Positions 1-5,691 of a DNA stretch of 7,150 nucleotides are shown one piece after another; within the stretch, counting starts at the first letter, position 1, and the number at the start of each line of letters is the position of its first letter. Under the pieces are notes generated by a model. It had not been told where the DNA came from. It was given only the letters and a program-made list of their open reading frames with translations, and did not search any database. This DNA is from Bordetella parapertussis. Lineage in GTDB: Bacteria; Pseudomonadota; Gammaproteobacteria; Burkholderiales; Burkholderiaceae_C. The stretch spans positions 1 to 7,150 of the forward strand of contig CAMDJU010000142.1 in assembly GCA_945900695.1 (NCBI GenBank), read 5' to 3'. The position numbers and the translations under genes are program-made.

Positions 1-173
1 TTGTGGTGACCGGCCTCATTGGGGCTCAAATGGGCCACGATTTGGTGCCCATAAAAATTAAAGTCCACCCACTCGTCTGACGAGCGCCCCTCAGGGCAGC
101 CCAACAAGTCACCATAAAAAGCACGCGCCTTGGCCAAAGACGTGACGGGGAAGGCCAGATGGAAAGGTTGCAT
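1..173 (-). CDS. VOC (glyoxalase/dioxygenase) superfamily protein, N-terminal part
   Basis: This is a partial gene: 57 codons are visible and the reading frame continues past the left edge. The protein begins [10 protein letters not shown] and continues with [11 protein letters not shown] and then [15 protein letters not shown]. That is the beta-alpha-beta-beta pattern opening a vicinal-oxygen-chelate module: a first strand carrying a probable metal-ligand His (H5), a helix with the typical ARAFYxxLLG, then strands ending in a second His-containing segment. The family covers glyoxalases, ring-cleaving dioxygenases and resistance proteins, so the reaction cannot be stated; metal-dependent chemistry on a small molecule is the family expectation. 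I chose the ATG at 173-171 because the homologous sequence starts there. The frame stays open upstream (ITIHP precedes M) but shows no better start, and no clear ribosome binding site precedes the ATG. It is transcribed divergently from the transporter operon, so a functional link is possible but unproven. Confidence 0.8.
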   Translation of the reverse strand, partial: MQPFHLAFPVTSLAKARAFYGDLLGCPEGRSSDEWVDFNFYGHQIVAHLSPNEAGHH

Positions 174-231
174 GGGGTGGATGGTAATCCAAGCTTGTGC
201 GCCGCCAAGATGGCCTGAGGCAACCCCCCCG

Positions 232-244
232 CACAAGCCTTGTG
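232..244. promoter_or_regulatory. Candidate operator dyad CACAAGCCTTGTG
   Basis: This is a perfect inverted repeat of two 6-bp arms, CACAAG and CTTGTG, around a single central C. A third copy of the half-site, CTTGTG, lies at 194-199, and within it GCTTGTGC (193-200) is an exact inverted partner of GCACAAGC (231-238). A one-base centre cannot form a hairpin, so a protein-binding site is more plausible than RNA structure. Placement in a divergent intergenic region supports a regulatory role. No regulator gene is visible in the window and the dyad could be chance. Confidence 0.3.
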
Positions 245-256
245 GCGAAGTCGTGC

Positions 257-281
257 CAGGGCTTGGCTGCCCAAGGCCCTG
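257..281. repeat. Bulged hairpin in the divergent intergenic region
   Basis: The arm CAGGGCTTGG (257-266) pairs with CCAA plus GCCCTG (271-274 and 276-281), leaving one unpaired G at 275 and a CTGC loop. That is a 10-bp GC-rich stem. It competes with a second pairing, GGGCTTGGCT (259-268) with AGCCAAGGCCC (285-295), which is also 10 bp with one bulge. No T-run follows on either strand, so neither is a standard intrinsic terminator. Its role is unknown: a leader structure, a regulator site or chance in GC-rich DNA. Confidence 0.4.
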
Positions 282-305
282 TGAAGCCAAGGCCCATGGG
301 CGTTT

Positions 306-321
306 TGCTCGGCATCGAGCA
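306..321. promoter_or_regulatory. Perfect 6-bp dyad TGCTCG-GCAT-CGAGCA
   Basis: Two 6-base arms are perfectly complementary around a 4-base centre. The dyad lies about 40 bases upstream of the proposed -10 element at 362-367, a usual place for an activator or repressor site. It could equally form a small RNA hairpin if transcription starts further upstream. The assignment is positional only. Confidence 0.3.
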
Positions 322-361
322 GGTTTGCTGGACAATCGCGTTTTGGCTGAGGTTCACCACC

Positions 362-367
362 CATAAT
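362..367 (+). promoter_or_regulatory. Possible -10 element (CATAAT) for the transporter operon
   Basis: CATAAT matches the sigma-70 consensus TATAAT at five of six bases and lies 29 bases before the ATG at 397, leaving room for a short leader. No convincing -35 box sits 16-18 bases upstream; the nearest T/G-rich candidate, TTTTGG at 341-346, gives a 15-base spacer and a poor match. The promoter may depend on an activator, or may be misplaced. Confidence 0.3.
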
Positions 368-384
368 TCGCCCATACCCAACCC

Positions 385-391
385 AAGAGAG
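385..391 (+). promoter_or_regulatory. Weak ribosome binding site for the solute-binding protein
   Basis: The purine run AAGAGAG ends 5 bases before the ATG at 397. It matches Shine-Dalgarno only in part, but it is the sole purine-rich stretch near this start and supports choosing that ATG. Confidence 0.45.
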
Positions 392-396
392 CACCC

Positions 397-1602
397 ATGA
401 AAGCCCTTCATACCTTTCGTTGCGCCATTGCCCTTTCGGCCTTGATGGGCGCCACCTTATCGGCCCAGGCCCAAAACACCATCAAGATCGGTGAAATCAA
501 CAGCTACAAAGCGCAGCCCGCTTTTTTGGAGCCCTACAAAAAGGGCATGGAGTTGGCCATTGACGAGATCAATGCCGCGGGTGGTTTCATGGGCAAAAAA
601 TACGAACTCATCACCCGCGACGACAACGCCAACCCGGGCGACGCGGTGCGTGTGGCCGAAGAGCTGATGTCGCGCGAAAAAATCGATGTGCTCATCGGCA
701 CCTTCTTGTCCAACACCGGTTTGGCGGTGGCCGACTTCGCCAAGCAAAAGAAAGCCTTTTTCCTGGCCGGCGAACCCTTGACCGACAAGCTCACTTGGCA
801 AGGCGGTAACGCCTACACCTTCCGCTTGCGCCCGGGCACCTATATGCAAGCCGCCATGCTGGTGCCCGAGGCCGTCAAGCTGAAGAAAAAACGCTGGGCC
901 GTGGTCTACCCCAACTATGAATACGGTCAATCGGCAGTCGCCGCTTTCAAGGCCTTGCTCAAAGCCGCGCAACCCGATGTGGAGTTTGTGGCCGAGCAAG
1001 CCCCGCCTTTGGGCAAGCTCGATGCCGGTAGCGTGGTGCAAGCGCTGGCCGACGCCAAACCCGACGCCATCTTCAACGTCTTGTTTGGTGCCGACTTGTC
1101 CAAGTTTGTGCGCGAAGGCAATACCCGGGGCTTGTTCCAAGGCCGCGAAGTGGTCAGCTTGCTGACCGGTGAGCCCGAGTACCTGGACCCGCTCAAAGAC
1201 GAAACCCCGAATGGTTGGTTGGTGACGGGCTACCCCTGGAACAACATTGCCACCAACGAGCACAAAGTGTTTTTGCAAGCCTACCAAGCCAAGTTCAAAG
1301 ACTATCCGCGTTTGGGCTCGGTGGTGGGTTACGCCATGATCAAGTCGGTGGCGGCCGGCGTGGCCAAAGCCCAAAGCACCGACTCTGAAAAGCTGCGCGT
1401 GGCCTTTCGCGGTCTGCAAGTGGACACCCCGTTTGGCAAGATCACTTACCGTGCAGAGGACCACCAATCCACCATGGGCGCATTTGTGGGCCGCACCAAA
1501 AACGAGGGCGGCAAAGGCGTGATGGTCGAAGCGCGCTATTTGGATGGTGCGCAGTACCAACCGTCGGCGGCCGAAGTGAAAAAATCACGCGCCGCAGACT
1601 GA
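397..1602 (+). CDS. ABC transporter periplasmic solute-binding protein, LivJ/LivK type (Peripla_BP_6)
   Basis: This 401-residue protein should bind the transport substrate in the periplasm and deliver it to the permease encoded next. Residues 1-25 form a Sec signal peptide: a positive start (MKALHTFR), a hydrophobic core, and AQA as the likely cleavage site before Q26. The mature protein opens with IKIGEINS, the first strand of type I periplasmic binding proteins. YKKGMELAIDEINAAGG (47-63) is a hallmark of the family, followed by RDDNANP and the pocket region GTFLSNT (101-107). Y176 in NYEYGQSA sits where LivJ has a ligand-contacting Tyr, and E259 in TGEPEYL may match the LivJ residue that binds the alpha-amino group; both alignments are by eye. 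There is no lipobox Cys, so it should be soluble. Members bind amino acids, amides, urea or aromatics, so the ligand stays open. First gene of the operon. Confidence 0.93.
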   Translation: MKALHTFRCAIALSALMGATLSAQAQNTIKIGEINSYKAQPAFLEPYKKGMELAIDEINAAGGFMGKKYELITRDDNANPGDAVRVAEELMSREKIDVLIGTFLSNTGLAVADFAKQKKAFFLAGEPLTDKLTWQGGNAYTFRLRPGTYMQAAMLVPEAVKLKKKRWAVVYPNYEYGQSAVAAFKALLKAAQPDVEFVAEQAPPLGKLDAGSVVQALADAKPDAIFNVLFGADLSKFVREGNTRGLFQGREVVSLLTGEPEYLDPLKDETPNGWLVTGYPWNNIATNEHKVFLQAYQAKFKDYPRLGSVVGYAMIKSVAAGVAKAQSTDSEKLRVAFRGLQVDTPFGKITYRAEDHQSTMGAFVGRTKNEGGKGVMVEARYLDGAQYQPSAAEVKKSRAAD

Positions 1603-1625
1603 AGTCGGTGGGTCAAAACCCCAAG

Positions 1626-1660
1626 GCCATCCTTGCACGCGTGCGCCACGCAAGGCTGGC
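1626..1660 (+). repeat. Intercistronic hairpin between binding protein and permease genes
   Basis: GCCA (1626-1629) plus CCTTGC (1631-1636) pairs with GCAAGG (1650-1655) plus TGGC (1657-1660), with one T/C mismatch and a 13-base loop. The stem lies 24 bases after the binding-protein stop codon. No T-run follows, so it is not a clear terminator. A likely role, by analogy with other binding-protein operons, is to protect the upstream mRNA from 3' decay or attenuate read-through, so that binding protein exceeds permease. A smaller stem, CGCCA/TGGCG, lies at 1704-1719. Confidence 0.45.
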
Positions 1661-1756
1661 TGCTTTGCTGTCAGCACGGCGATGGTCCCGCCCGCATGCT
1701 GAACGCCATCTCGGTGGCGACGTGGCCATGCATCGACCTTTGATGCGCTATCGCCC

Positions 1757-3667
1757 ATGAGTTTTTCCGGATTCCTCGTTCAGTTGTTGAATGGCTTGGC
1801 AGCGGCGTCTTCGCTGTTTTTTGTGGCGGCGGGCTTGTCACTGATTTTTGGTGTCACCCGCATCGTCAATTTTGCGCACGGCTCGTTTTTCATGGCCGGC
1901 ATTTACATCGCCTACACCGTGGTCGAGCGTTTCGCGGGCAGCATTGGGTTTTGGCCCTGCTTGGCCTTGGCCGCTGTGGCGGTGGGGGTGCTTGGTGCCT
2001 TGATCGAAATGCTCTTGCTGCGCCGCATTTACAAAGCGCCAGAGTTGTTTCAGTTGCTGGCCACCTTTGCCCTGGTGTTGGTGATCAAAGACGCGGTGCT
2101 GTGGCTCTGGGGCCCTGAAGAACTGCTCGGTCCCCGTGCCCCAGGCTTGGCCGGATCGGTGTTGATTGGGGGGCGTCAGTTCCCCATGTACGACTTGTTT
2201 TTGATTGTGGCGGGCCCGATTGTTTTGGCGCTGCTGTGGTTGTTGCTTACCCGTACCCGCTTTGGCACCTTGGTGCGCGCGGCCACCCAAGACCGCGAAA
2301 TGGTCAGTGCCTTGGGCGTCAACCAAGCTTGGTTATTCACCGCGGTGTTTGCTTTGGGCGCGACCTTGGCGGGCTTGGGCGGGGCCTTGCAGTTGCCGCG
2401 TGAGCCGGCCAATTTGGAAATGGACTTGAACATCATTGGCGCGGCTTTTGTCGTGGTGGTGGTGGGCGGCATGGGCTCCATCCCTGGGGCTTATTTGGCT
2501 GCCTTGCTGATCGCCGAAGTCAAGGCGGTGTGCATTTGGCTGGGGATGGTCGAGGTGTTTGGGGTGGCGGTGTCGTTTTCCAAGCTCACCTTGGTGGTGG
2601 ACTTTTTGGTCATGGCCATTGTCTTGGTGTGGCGTCCTTGGGGTTTGCTGGGCAAGCCCCAGGCCCCCAGCCGCTATGTGGGTTTGCGCGAAGAGCCTTT
2701 GCGCGCGGCCAGCCCGGTTTATGTGTGGGCCGCGGCCTTGCTGGGCGTGGTCTTGGTGGCCATGCCTTGGCTCACGCCCAACTCACCCTACACCACGGTG
2801 TTGATGATCGATTTGTTGATCGCCGCTTTGTTTGCCACCAGCTTGCACTTCATCATGGGGCCAGCGGGCATGCACTCTTTTGGGCATGCGGCTTATTTTG
2901 GTTTGGGCGCGTATGGCGCGGCGCTGCTGGTGCGCGCTTTGGGTTTGTCGATGGAGGTGTCGTTGCTGCTGGCACCCTTGGTCGCGGCTTTCGGTGCCTT
3001 GGTGTTTGGCTGGTTTGCGGTGCGTTTGTCGGGCGTTTATTTGGCCATGCTCACTTTGGCATTTGCCCAAATCACCTGGGCGGTGACCTTCCAATGGGAC
3101 AGCTTCACCGGCGGCAGCAATGGCCTCACCGGCGTTTGGCCGTCGGCCTTGTTCAGCGACAAGCGCATGTATTACTGGCTCACCTTGGGGCTGGTGGTGG
3201 CTGGGGTGTTGGGGCTGCGGCGGGTGTTGTTTTCGCCGTTTGGTTATGCATTGCGCGCTGGGCGAGATTCGGTGCTGCGCGCCGATGCGATTGGCATCGA
3301 TGTCAAGCGCATGCAATGGTTCGCCTTTGTGCTGGCTGGCGGCGTGGCCGGTTTGGCGGGGGCTTTGTATGCGTTTTCCAAGGGCAGCATTTCGCCCGAA
3401 TCGATGAGCGTGGGCAAGTCGGTGGACGGCTTGGTCATGGTGCTGCTGGGCGGTATTCAAACCTTGGCCGGCCCCGTGGTGGGTGCCTTCAGCTTCACTT
3501 GGCTGCACGATGTGGTGGCGCGCAACACCGACTACTGGCGCGCCATGTTGGGCTCGGTCATTTTGTTGTTGGTGCTGCTCTTTCCCCAGGGCATTTCCGG
3601 CTCGGCGCAAATGCTGTGGCTGCGCTGGCGTGGCAAAACGGCACCTTCCACAGGGACTGCACCATGA
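1757..3667 (+). CDS. Fused LivH-LivM type ABC transporter permease
   Basis: This 636-residue inner-membrane protein joins both permease subunits of a branched-chain amino acid type importer. Residues 1 to about 300 are LivH-like: the opening helix leads to GLSLIFGVTRIVNFAHG (26-42), diagnostic of LivH, then the ATPase-contact loop near ATQDREMVSALGV (176-188), and VVVVVGGMGSIPGAYLAAL (232-250). Residues from about 320 are LivM-like: GPAGMHSFGHAAYFGLGAYG (368-387), the loop GRDSVLRADAIGID (502-515), AGGVAGLAGALYAF (527-540) and LLGGIQTLAGPVVGA (563-577). A hydrophilic stretch at about 293-318 is the linker. LivH and LivM are usually separate proteins of roughly 300-400 residues each, so the length fits a complete fusion. 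The ATG at 1757 is the only usable start: a stop lies in frame at 1700 with no ATG, GTG or TTG between. Its stop overlaps livG by ATGA. Confidence 0.92.
   Translation: MSFSGFLVQLLNGLAAASSLFFVAAGLSLIFGVTRIVNFAHGSFFMAGIYIAYTVVERFAGSIGFWPCLALAAVAVGVLGALIEMLLLRRIYKAPELFQLLATFALVLVIKDAVLWLWGPEELLGPRAPGLAGSVLIGGRQFPMYDLFLIVAGPIVLALLWLLLTRTRFGTLVRAATQDREMVSALGVNQAWLFTAVFALGATLAGLGGALQLPREPANLEMDLNIIGAAFVVVVVGGMGSIPGAYLAALLIAEVKAVCIWLGMVEVFGVAVSFSKLTLVVDFLVMAIVLVWRPWGLLGKPQAPSRYVGLREEPLRAASPVYVWAAALLGVVLVAMPWLTPNSPYTTVLMIDLLIAALFATSLHFIMGPAGMHSFGHAAYFGLGAYGAALLVRALGLSMEVSLLLAPLVAAFGALVFGWFAVRLSGVYLAMLTLAFAQITWAVTFQWDSFTGGSNGLTGVWPSALFSDKRMYYWLTLGLVVAGVLGLRRVLFSPFGYALRAGRDSVLRADAIGIDVKRMQWFAFVLAGGVAGLAGALYAFSKGSISPESMSVGKSVDGLVMVLLGGIQTLAGPVVGAFSFTWLHDVVARNTDYWRAMLGSVILLLVLLFPQGISGSAQMLWLRWRGKTAPSTGTAP
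3652..3656 (+). promoter_or_regulatory. Ribosome binding site for livG
   Basis: AGGGA lies 7 bases before the livG ATG, inside the last codons of the permease gene. It supports the ATG at 3664 and translational coupling through the ATGA overlap. Confidence 0.55.
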
Positions 3668-4431
3668 GCGCGCTGCTGCAAGTGAGCAACCTGGGCAAGT
3701 CCTTTGGTGGCGTCAAAGCGGTGGACGGCATCAGCTTTGACCTGGCGCCCGGCGAGTTGCTGGCCTTGATCGGCCCCAATGGCGCGGGCAAGTCCACCAC
3801 CTTCAACATGGTCAACGGCCAGTTGCGCGCGGATCAAGGCTCGATCTTGCTGCTAGGCCAAGAGTTGGTGGGGCGCAAGCCGCGCGACATATGGCGCCAA
3901 GGTGTGGGGCGCACCTTTCAAATTGCTGAAACCTTTGCCTCGCTCACCGTGGTGGAAAACGTGCAAATGGCCCTGCTCTCACACGACGATCTGCTGTTGT
4001 CGATGTGGCGGCGCGCTGCTGAGCATCGCCGAGATGATGCGCTGGCCTTGCTCGACCAAGTGGGCATGAAGCCCCAGGCCGATCGGCCCTGCAATGTGTT
4101 GGCTTATGGTGACGTCAAGCGGGTGGAGTTGGCCATCGCCATGGCCAACGACCCCAAGCTGCTGCTGATGGACGAGCCCACCGCCGGCATGGCCCCCAAA
4201 GAGCGCAACGAGCTGATGGCCTTGACCAAAGACCTGGTGTTGCAGCGCGGCTTGGCGGTGCTCTTCACCGAGCACAGCATGGACGTGGTGTTTGCCTATG
4301 CCGACCGCATCATCGTGCTGGCGCGTGGCCGCTTGATCGCCGAGGGCAAGCCCCAGGACATCCGCGACCATCCCCAGGTGCAAGCCGTTTACTTCGGCAC
4401 CGGTAAAACCTTTGAAAAGCCCAGCGCTTGA
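3664..4431 (+). CDS. livG: ABC transporter ATP-binding protein, LivG type
   Basis: This 255-residue cytoplasmic ATPase powers the importer together with the LivF-type protein. The order of motifs is complete: Walker A GPNGAGKST (37-45), Q-loop Gln at 86 in GRTFQIAETF (a LivG hallmark), signature LAYGD (146-150), Walker B LLLMD with catalytic Glu (166-171), and H-loop His at 204 in TEHSMD. The signature differs from the classic LSGGQ: Ala replaces Ser and Asp replaces Gln, followed by VKRVELAIA. LivG proteins generally have an LSYG-type signature, so this is probably a subfamily trait and not loss of function. The TEHSMDVVFAYADRIIVLARG end matches the family closely. The ATG overlaps the permease stop by four bases. 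The upstream part of this frame is open for more than 1 kb inside the permease gene but encodes nothing recognisable, so the shorter start is right. Confidence 0.94.
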   Translation: MSALLQVSNLGKSFGGVKAVDGISFDLAPGELLALIGPNGAGKSTTFNMVNGQLRADQGSILLLGQELVGRKPRDIWRQGVGRTFQIAETFASLTVVENVQMALLSHDDLLLSMWRRAAEHRRDDALALLDQVGMKPQADRPCNVLAYGDVKRVELAIAMANDPKLLLMDEPTAGMAPKERNELMALTKDLVLQRGLAVLFTEHSMDVVFAYADRIIVLARGRLIAEGKPQDIRDHPQVQAVYFGTGKTFEKPSA

Positions 4432-4441
4432 CCCGCCCCAC

Positions 4442-5182
4442 ATGACCACCCTGAACACCGACACCTTGCTGGAAGCCAAAGGCCTGGCCGCTTGGTATGG
4501 CGCCGCCCAAATTTTGTTTGACGTGGACTTACAAGTCCGGCGTGGCGAAGTGGTGGCCTTGATGGGGCGCAACGGTGCGGGCAAGTCCACCACCCTCAAA
4601 GCATTGATCGGCATGCTGGCGCGCCGGCGCGGTGACATCCGCTTCATGGGCCACGACCTCTCGCGCAGCGAGCCGCACCACGCGGCCCGGCTGGGCCTGG
4701 GCTTTGTGCCCGAAGACCGGCGCATCTTCACCGACCTCACCGTCACCGAAAACCTCGAGGTCGGCAAACAAGCGCCGCGCCATTGGCCCGATGGCACACC
4801 GGCGCCACATTGGACGCCGCAGCGGTTGTTCGAGTTGTTTCCCAACCTGGGTGAAATGCCGCATCGCCCCGGTGGCCGCATGAGTGGCGGCGAGCAGCAA
4901 ATGCTCACCGTGGCCCGCACACTGATGGGCAACCCGTTTTTGGTCTTGCTCGACGAGCCCTCCGAGGGCGTGGCCCCACTCATCGTCGAGCAAATGGTGC
5001 AGATGATTTTGGCCCTCAAAGCGCAGGGCGTGAGCATCTTGTTGTCGGAGCAAAACATGCACTTTGCCGAGCTGGTCTCTGACCGCGCCTATGTGTTGGA
5101 GAAAGGGCAAATCCGCTACCAAGCCAGCATGCAGGACTTGGCCGCCAACGAAGAAGTGCGACGCAACTACTTGAGCGTTTGA
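4442..5182 (+). CDS. livF: ABC transporter ATP-binding protein, LivF type
   Basis: This 246-residue ATPase is the second nucleotide-binding subunit of the importer. Visible motifs are Walker A GRNGAGKST (42-50), the LivF-specific Q-loop region FVPEDRRIF (88-96), signature MSGGEQQ (147-153), Walker B FLVLLDEPSEG (166-176), and SEQN at 202-205. In that last motif Gln204 takes the usual H-loop His position; this is normal for LivF (VEQN in the E. coli protein) and not damage. LAAWYGAAQILFDVDL (15-30) is also typical. I chose the ATG at 4442, 10 bases after the livG stop. A TTG at 4412 in the same frame would add ten residues and overlap livG by 20 bases, but those residues do not look like family sequence. 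Neither start has a clear ribosome binding site, so coupling to livG translation is likely. Confidence 0.93.
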   Translation: MTTLNTDTLLEAKGLAAWYGAAQILFDVDLQVRRGEVVALMGRNGAGKSTTLKALIGMLARRRGDIRFMGHDLSRSEPHHAARLGLGFVPEDRRIFTDLTVTENLEVGKQAPRHWPDGTPAPHWTPQRLFELFPNLGEMPHRPGGRMSGGEQQMLTVARTLMGNPFLVLLDEPSEGVAPLIVEQMVQMILALKAQGVSILLSEQNMHFAELVSDRAYVLEKGQIRYQASMQDLAANEEVRRNYLSV

Positions 5183-5196
5183 AAGCCTCCCACCGC

Positions 5197-5691
5197 ATGC
5201 GCCCCCCAACGGTTTTACACGTCAATCAGGTGCGCTGTGAGCTGCCACCCGAAGCAGGCCAAGCCAGCTTGTTGAATGTGTTGCGCAACGACTTGCAACT
5301 CAATGGCCCCAAGTACGGTTGCGGTTTGGGCGAGTGCGGGTCGTGCACTGTGTGGGTCGATGGCGTGGCGGCACGCGCCTGTGCCATCCCGGCCCGCGGT
5401 GTGGCTGGGCGTGAAATCACCACCTTGGAAGGCTTGGCCCCTTTGCACGGCGTGCCGGGTGAGTTGCATCCGGTGCAACAAGCCTTCATCGACGCCCAAG
5501 CCGCGCAGTGCGGCTACTGCCTCAATGGCATGGTGATGATGGCCGCCGCCTTGTTGGCCCGCGAGCCCAAACCCAGCGAGGCCGATGTGCGCCGCGAACT
5601 GTCGGGCAATTTGTGCCGCTGCGGCACCCACATCGAAATCATTCAAGCGGTGATGTTGGCCGCGCAGCGCATGCAAGGCGTGCCCACATGA
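5197..5691 (+). CDS. Small [2Fe-2S] subunit of a molybdenum hydroxylase (IorA/NicA/CoxS type)
   Basis: This 164-residue protein carries electrons from the molybdenum centre of the large subunit to an acceptor. It has both expected clusters. The N-terminal plant-ferredoxin-like cluster uses C42, C47, C50 and C62 in GCGLGECGSCTVWVDG and RAC. The C-terminal helical-bundle cluster next to molybdenum uses C105, C108, C140 and C142 in QCGYC and GNLCRCGTH. All eight Cys are present and the length is normal for the family. I prefer the ATG at 5197, 14 bases after the livF stop; a TTG at 5179 would overlap that stop by four bases and add six residues (MKASHR) to the front. The stop overlaps the next gene by ATGA. 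Subunits of this kind occur in carbon monoxide, xanthine, nicotinate, isoquinoline and aldehyde hydroxylases; the partner gene points to the IorAB/NicAB branch. Confidence 0.93.
   Translation: MRPPTVLHVNQVRCELPPEAGQASLLNVLRNDLQLNGPKYGCGLGECGSCTVWVDGVAARACAIPARGVAGREITTLEGLAPLHGVPGELHPVQQAFIDAQAAQCGYCLNGMVMMAAALLAREPKPSEADVRRELSGNLCRCGTHIEIIQAVMLAAQRMQGVPT
5675..5678 (+). promoter_or_regulatory. Ribosome binding site for the large subunit
   Basis: AAGG lies 9 bases before the ATG at 5688, inside the end of the small-subunit gene. It is short, but together with the ATGA overlap it supports this start. Confidence 0.4.

Larger units (their letters stand above)
174..396. other. Divergent intergenic region with several dyads
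   Basis: These 223 bases separate the leftward VOC gene from the rightward transporter operon and should hold both promoters. I find no credible gene here; the short open frames crossing it are fragments or shadows. It contains a CTTGTG/CACAAG cluster at 194-244, a bulged hairpin at 257-281, an overlapping alternative inverted repeat at 259-295, a 6-bp tetraloop hairpin at 306-321 and a possible -10 element at 362-367. Several dyads in so short a region fit a regulated divergent promoter, but no known regulator's operator was recognised. Confidence 0.6.

Noticed and set aside
130..366. A 78-codon plus-strand open frame in the divergent intergenic region
   Set aside because: Its start lies inside the opposite-strand VOC gene; it has no ribosome binding site, no recognisable similarity and an unusual Pro/Cys/Trp-rich composition.
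26..411. Two minus-strand open frames (26-394 and 109-411) over the left end
   Set aside because: Both are out of frame with the VOC reading that ends at the left edge, and neither shows domain-like sequence.
457..1560. A 367-codon open frame on the minus strand across the binding-protein gene
   Set aside because: It lies wholly antisense to a clear gene, shows no recognisable domain, is rich in His, Gly and Gln as expected from reversed GC-biased codons, and has no separate start signal.
1626..1660. Intrinsic terminator after the binding-protein gene
   Set aside because: The stem has a mismatch and a 13-base loop, and is followed by a mixed sequence (TGCTTTGCTG) without a T-run, so it was kept only as a hairpin.
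2530..3663. An open frame inside the permease gene continuous with livG, giving a 633-codon reading
   Set aside because: The part before 3664 is low-complexity Gly/His/Arg-rich sequence from an alternative frame of the permease. LivG family sequence starts exactly at the ATG at 3664, which has its own AGGGA site.
3979..5058. A 359-codon minus-strand open frame across livG and livF
   Set aside because: It is antisense to two well-supported ATPase genes, has shadow-like composition and shows no domain.
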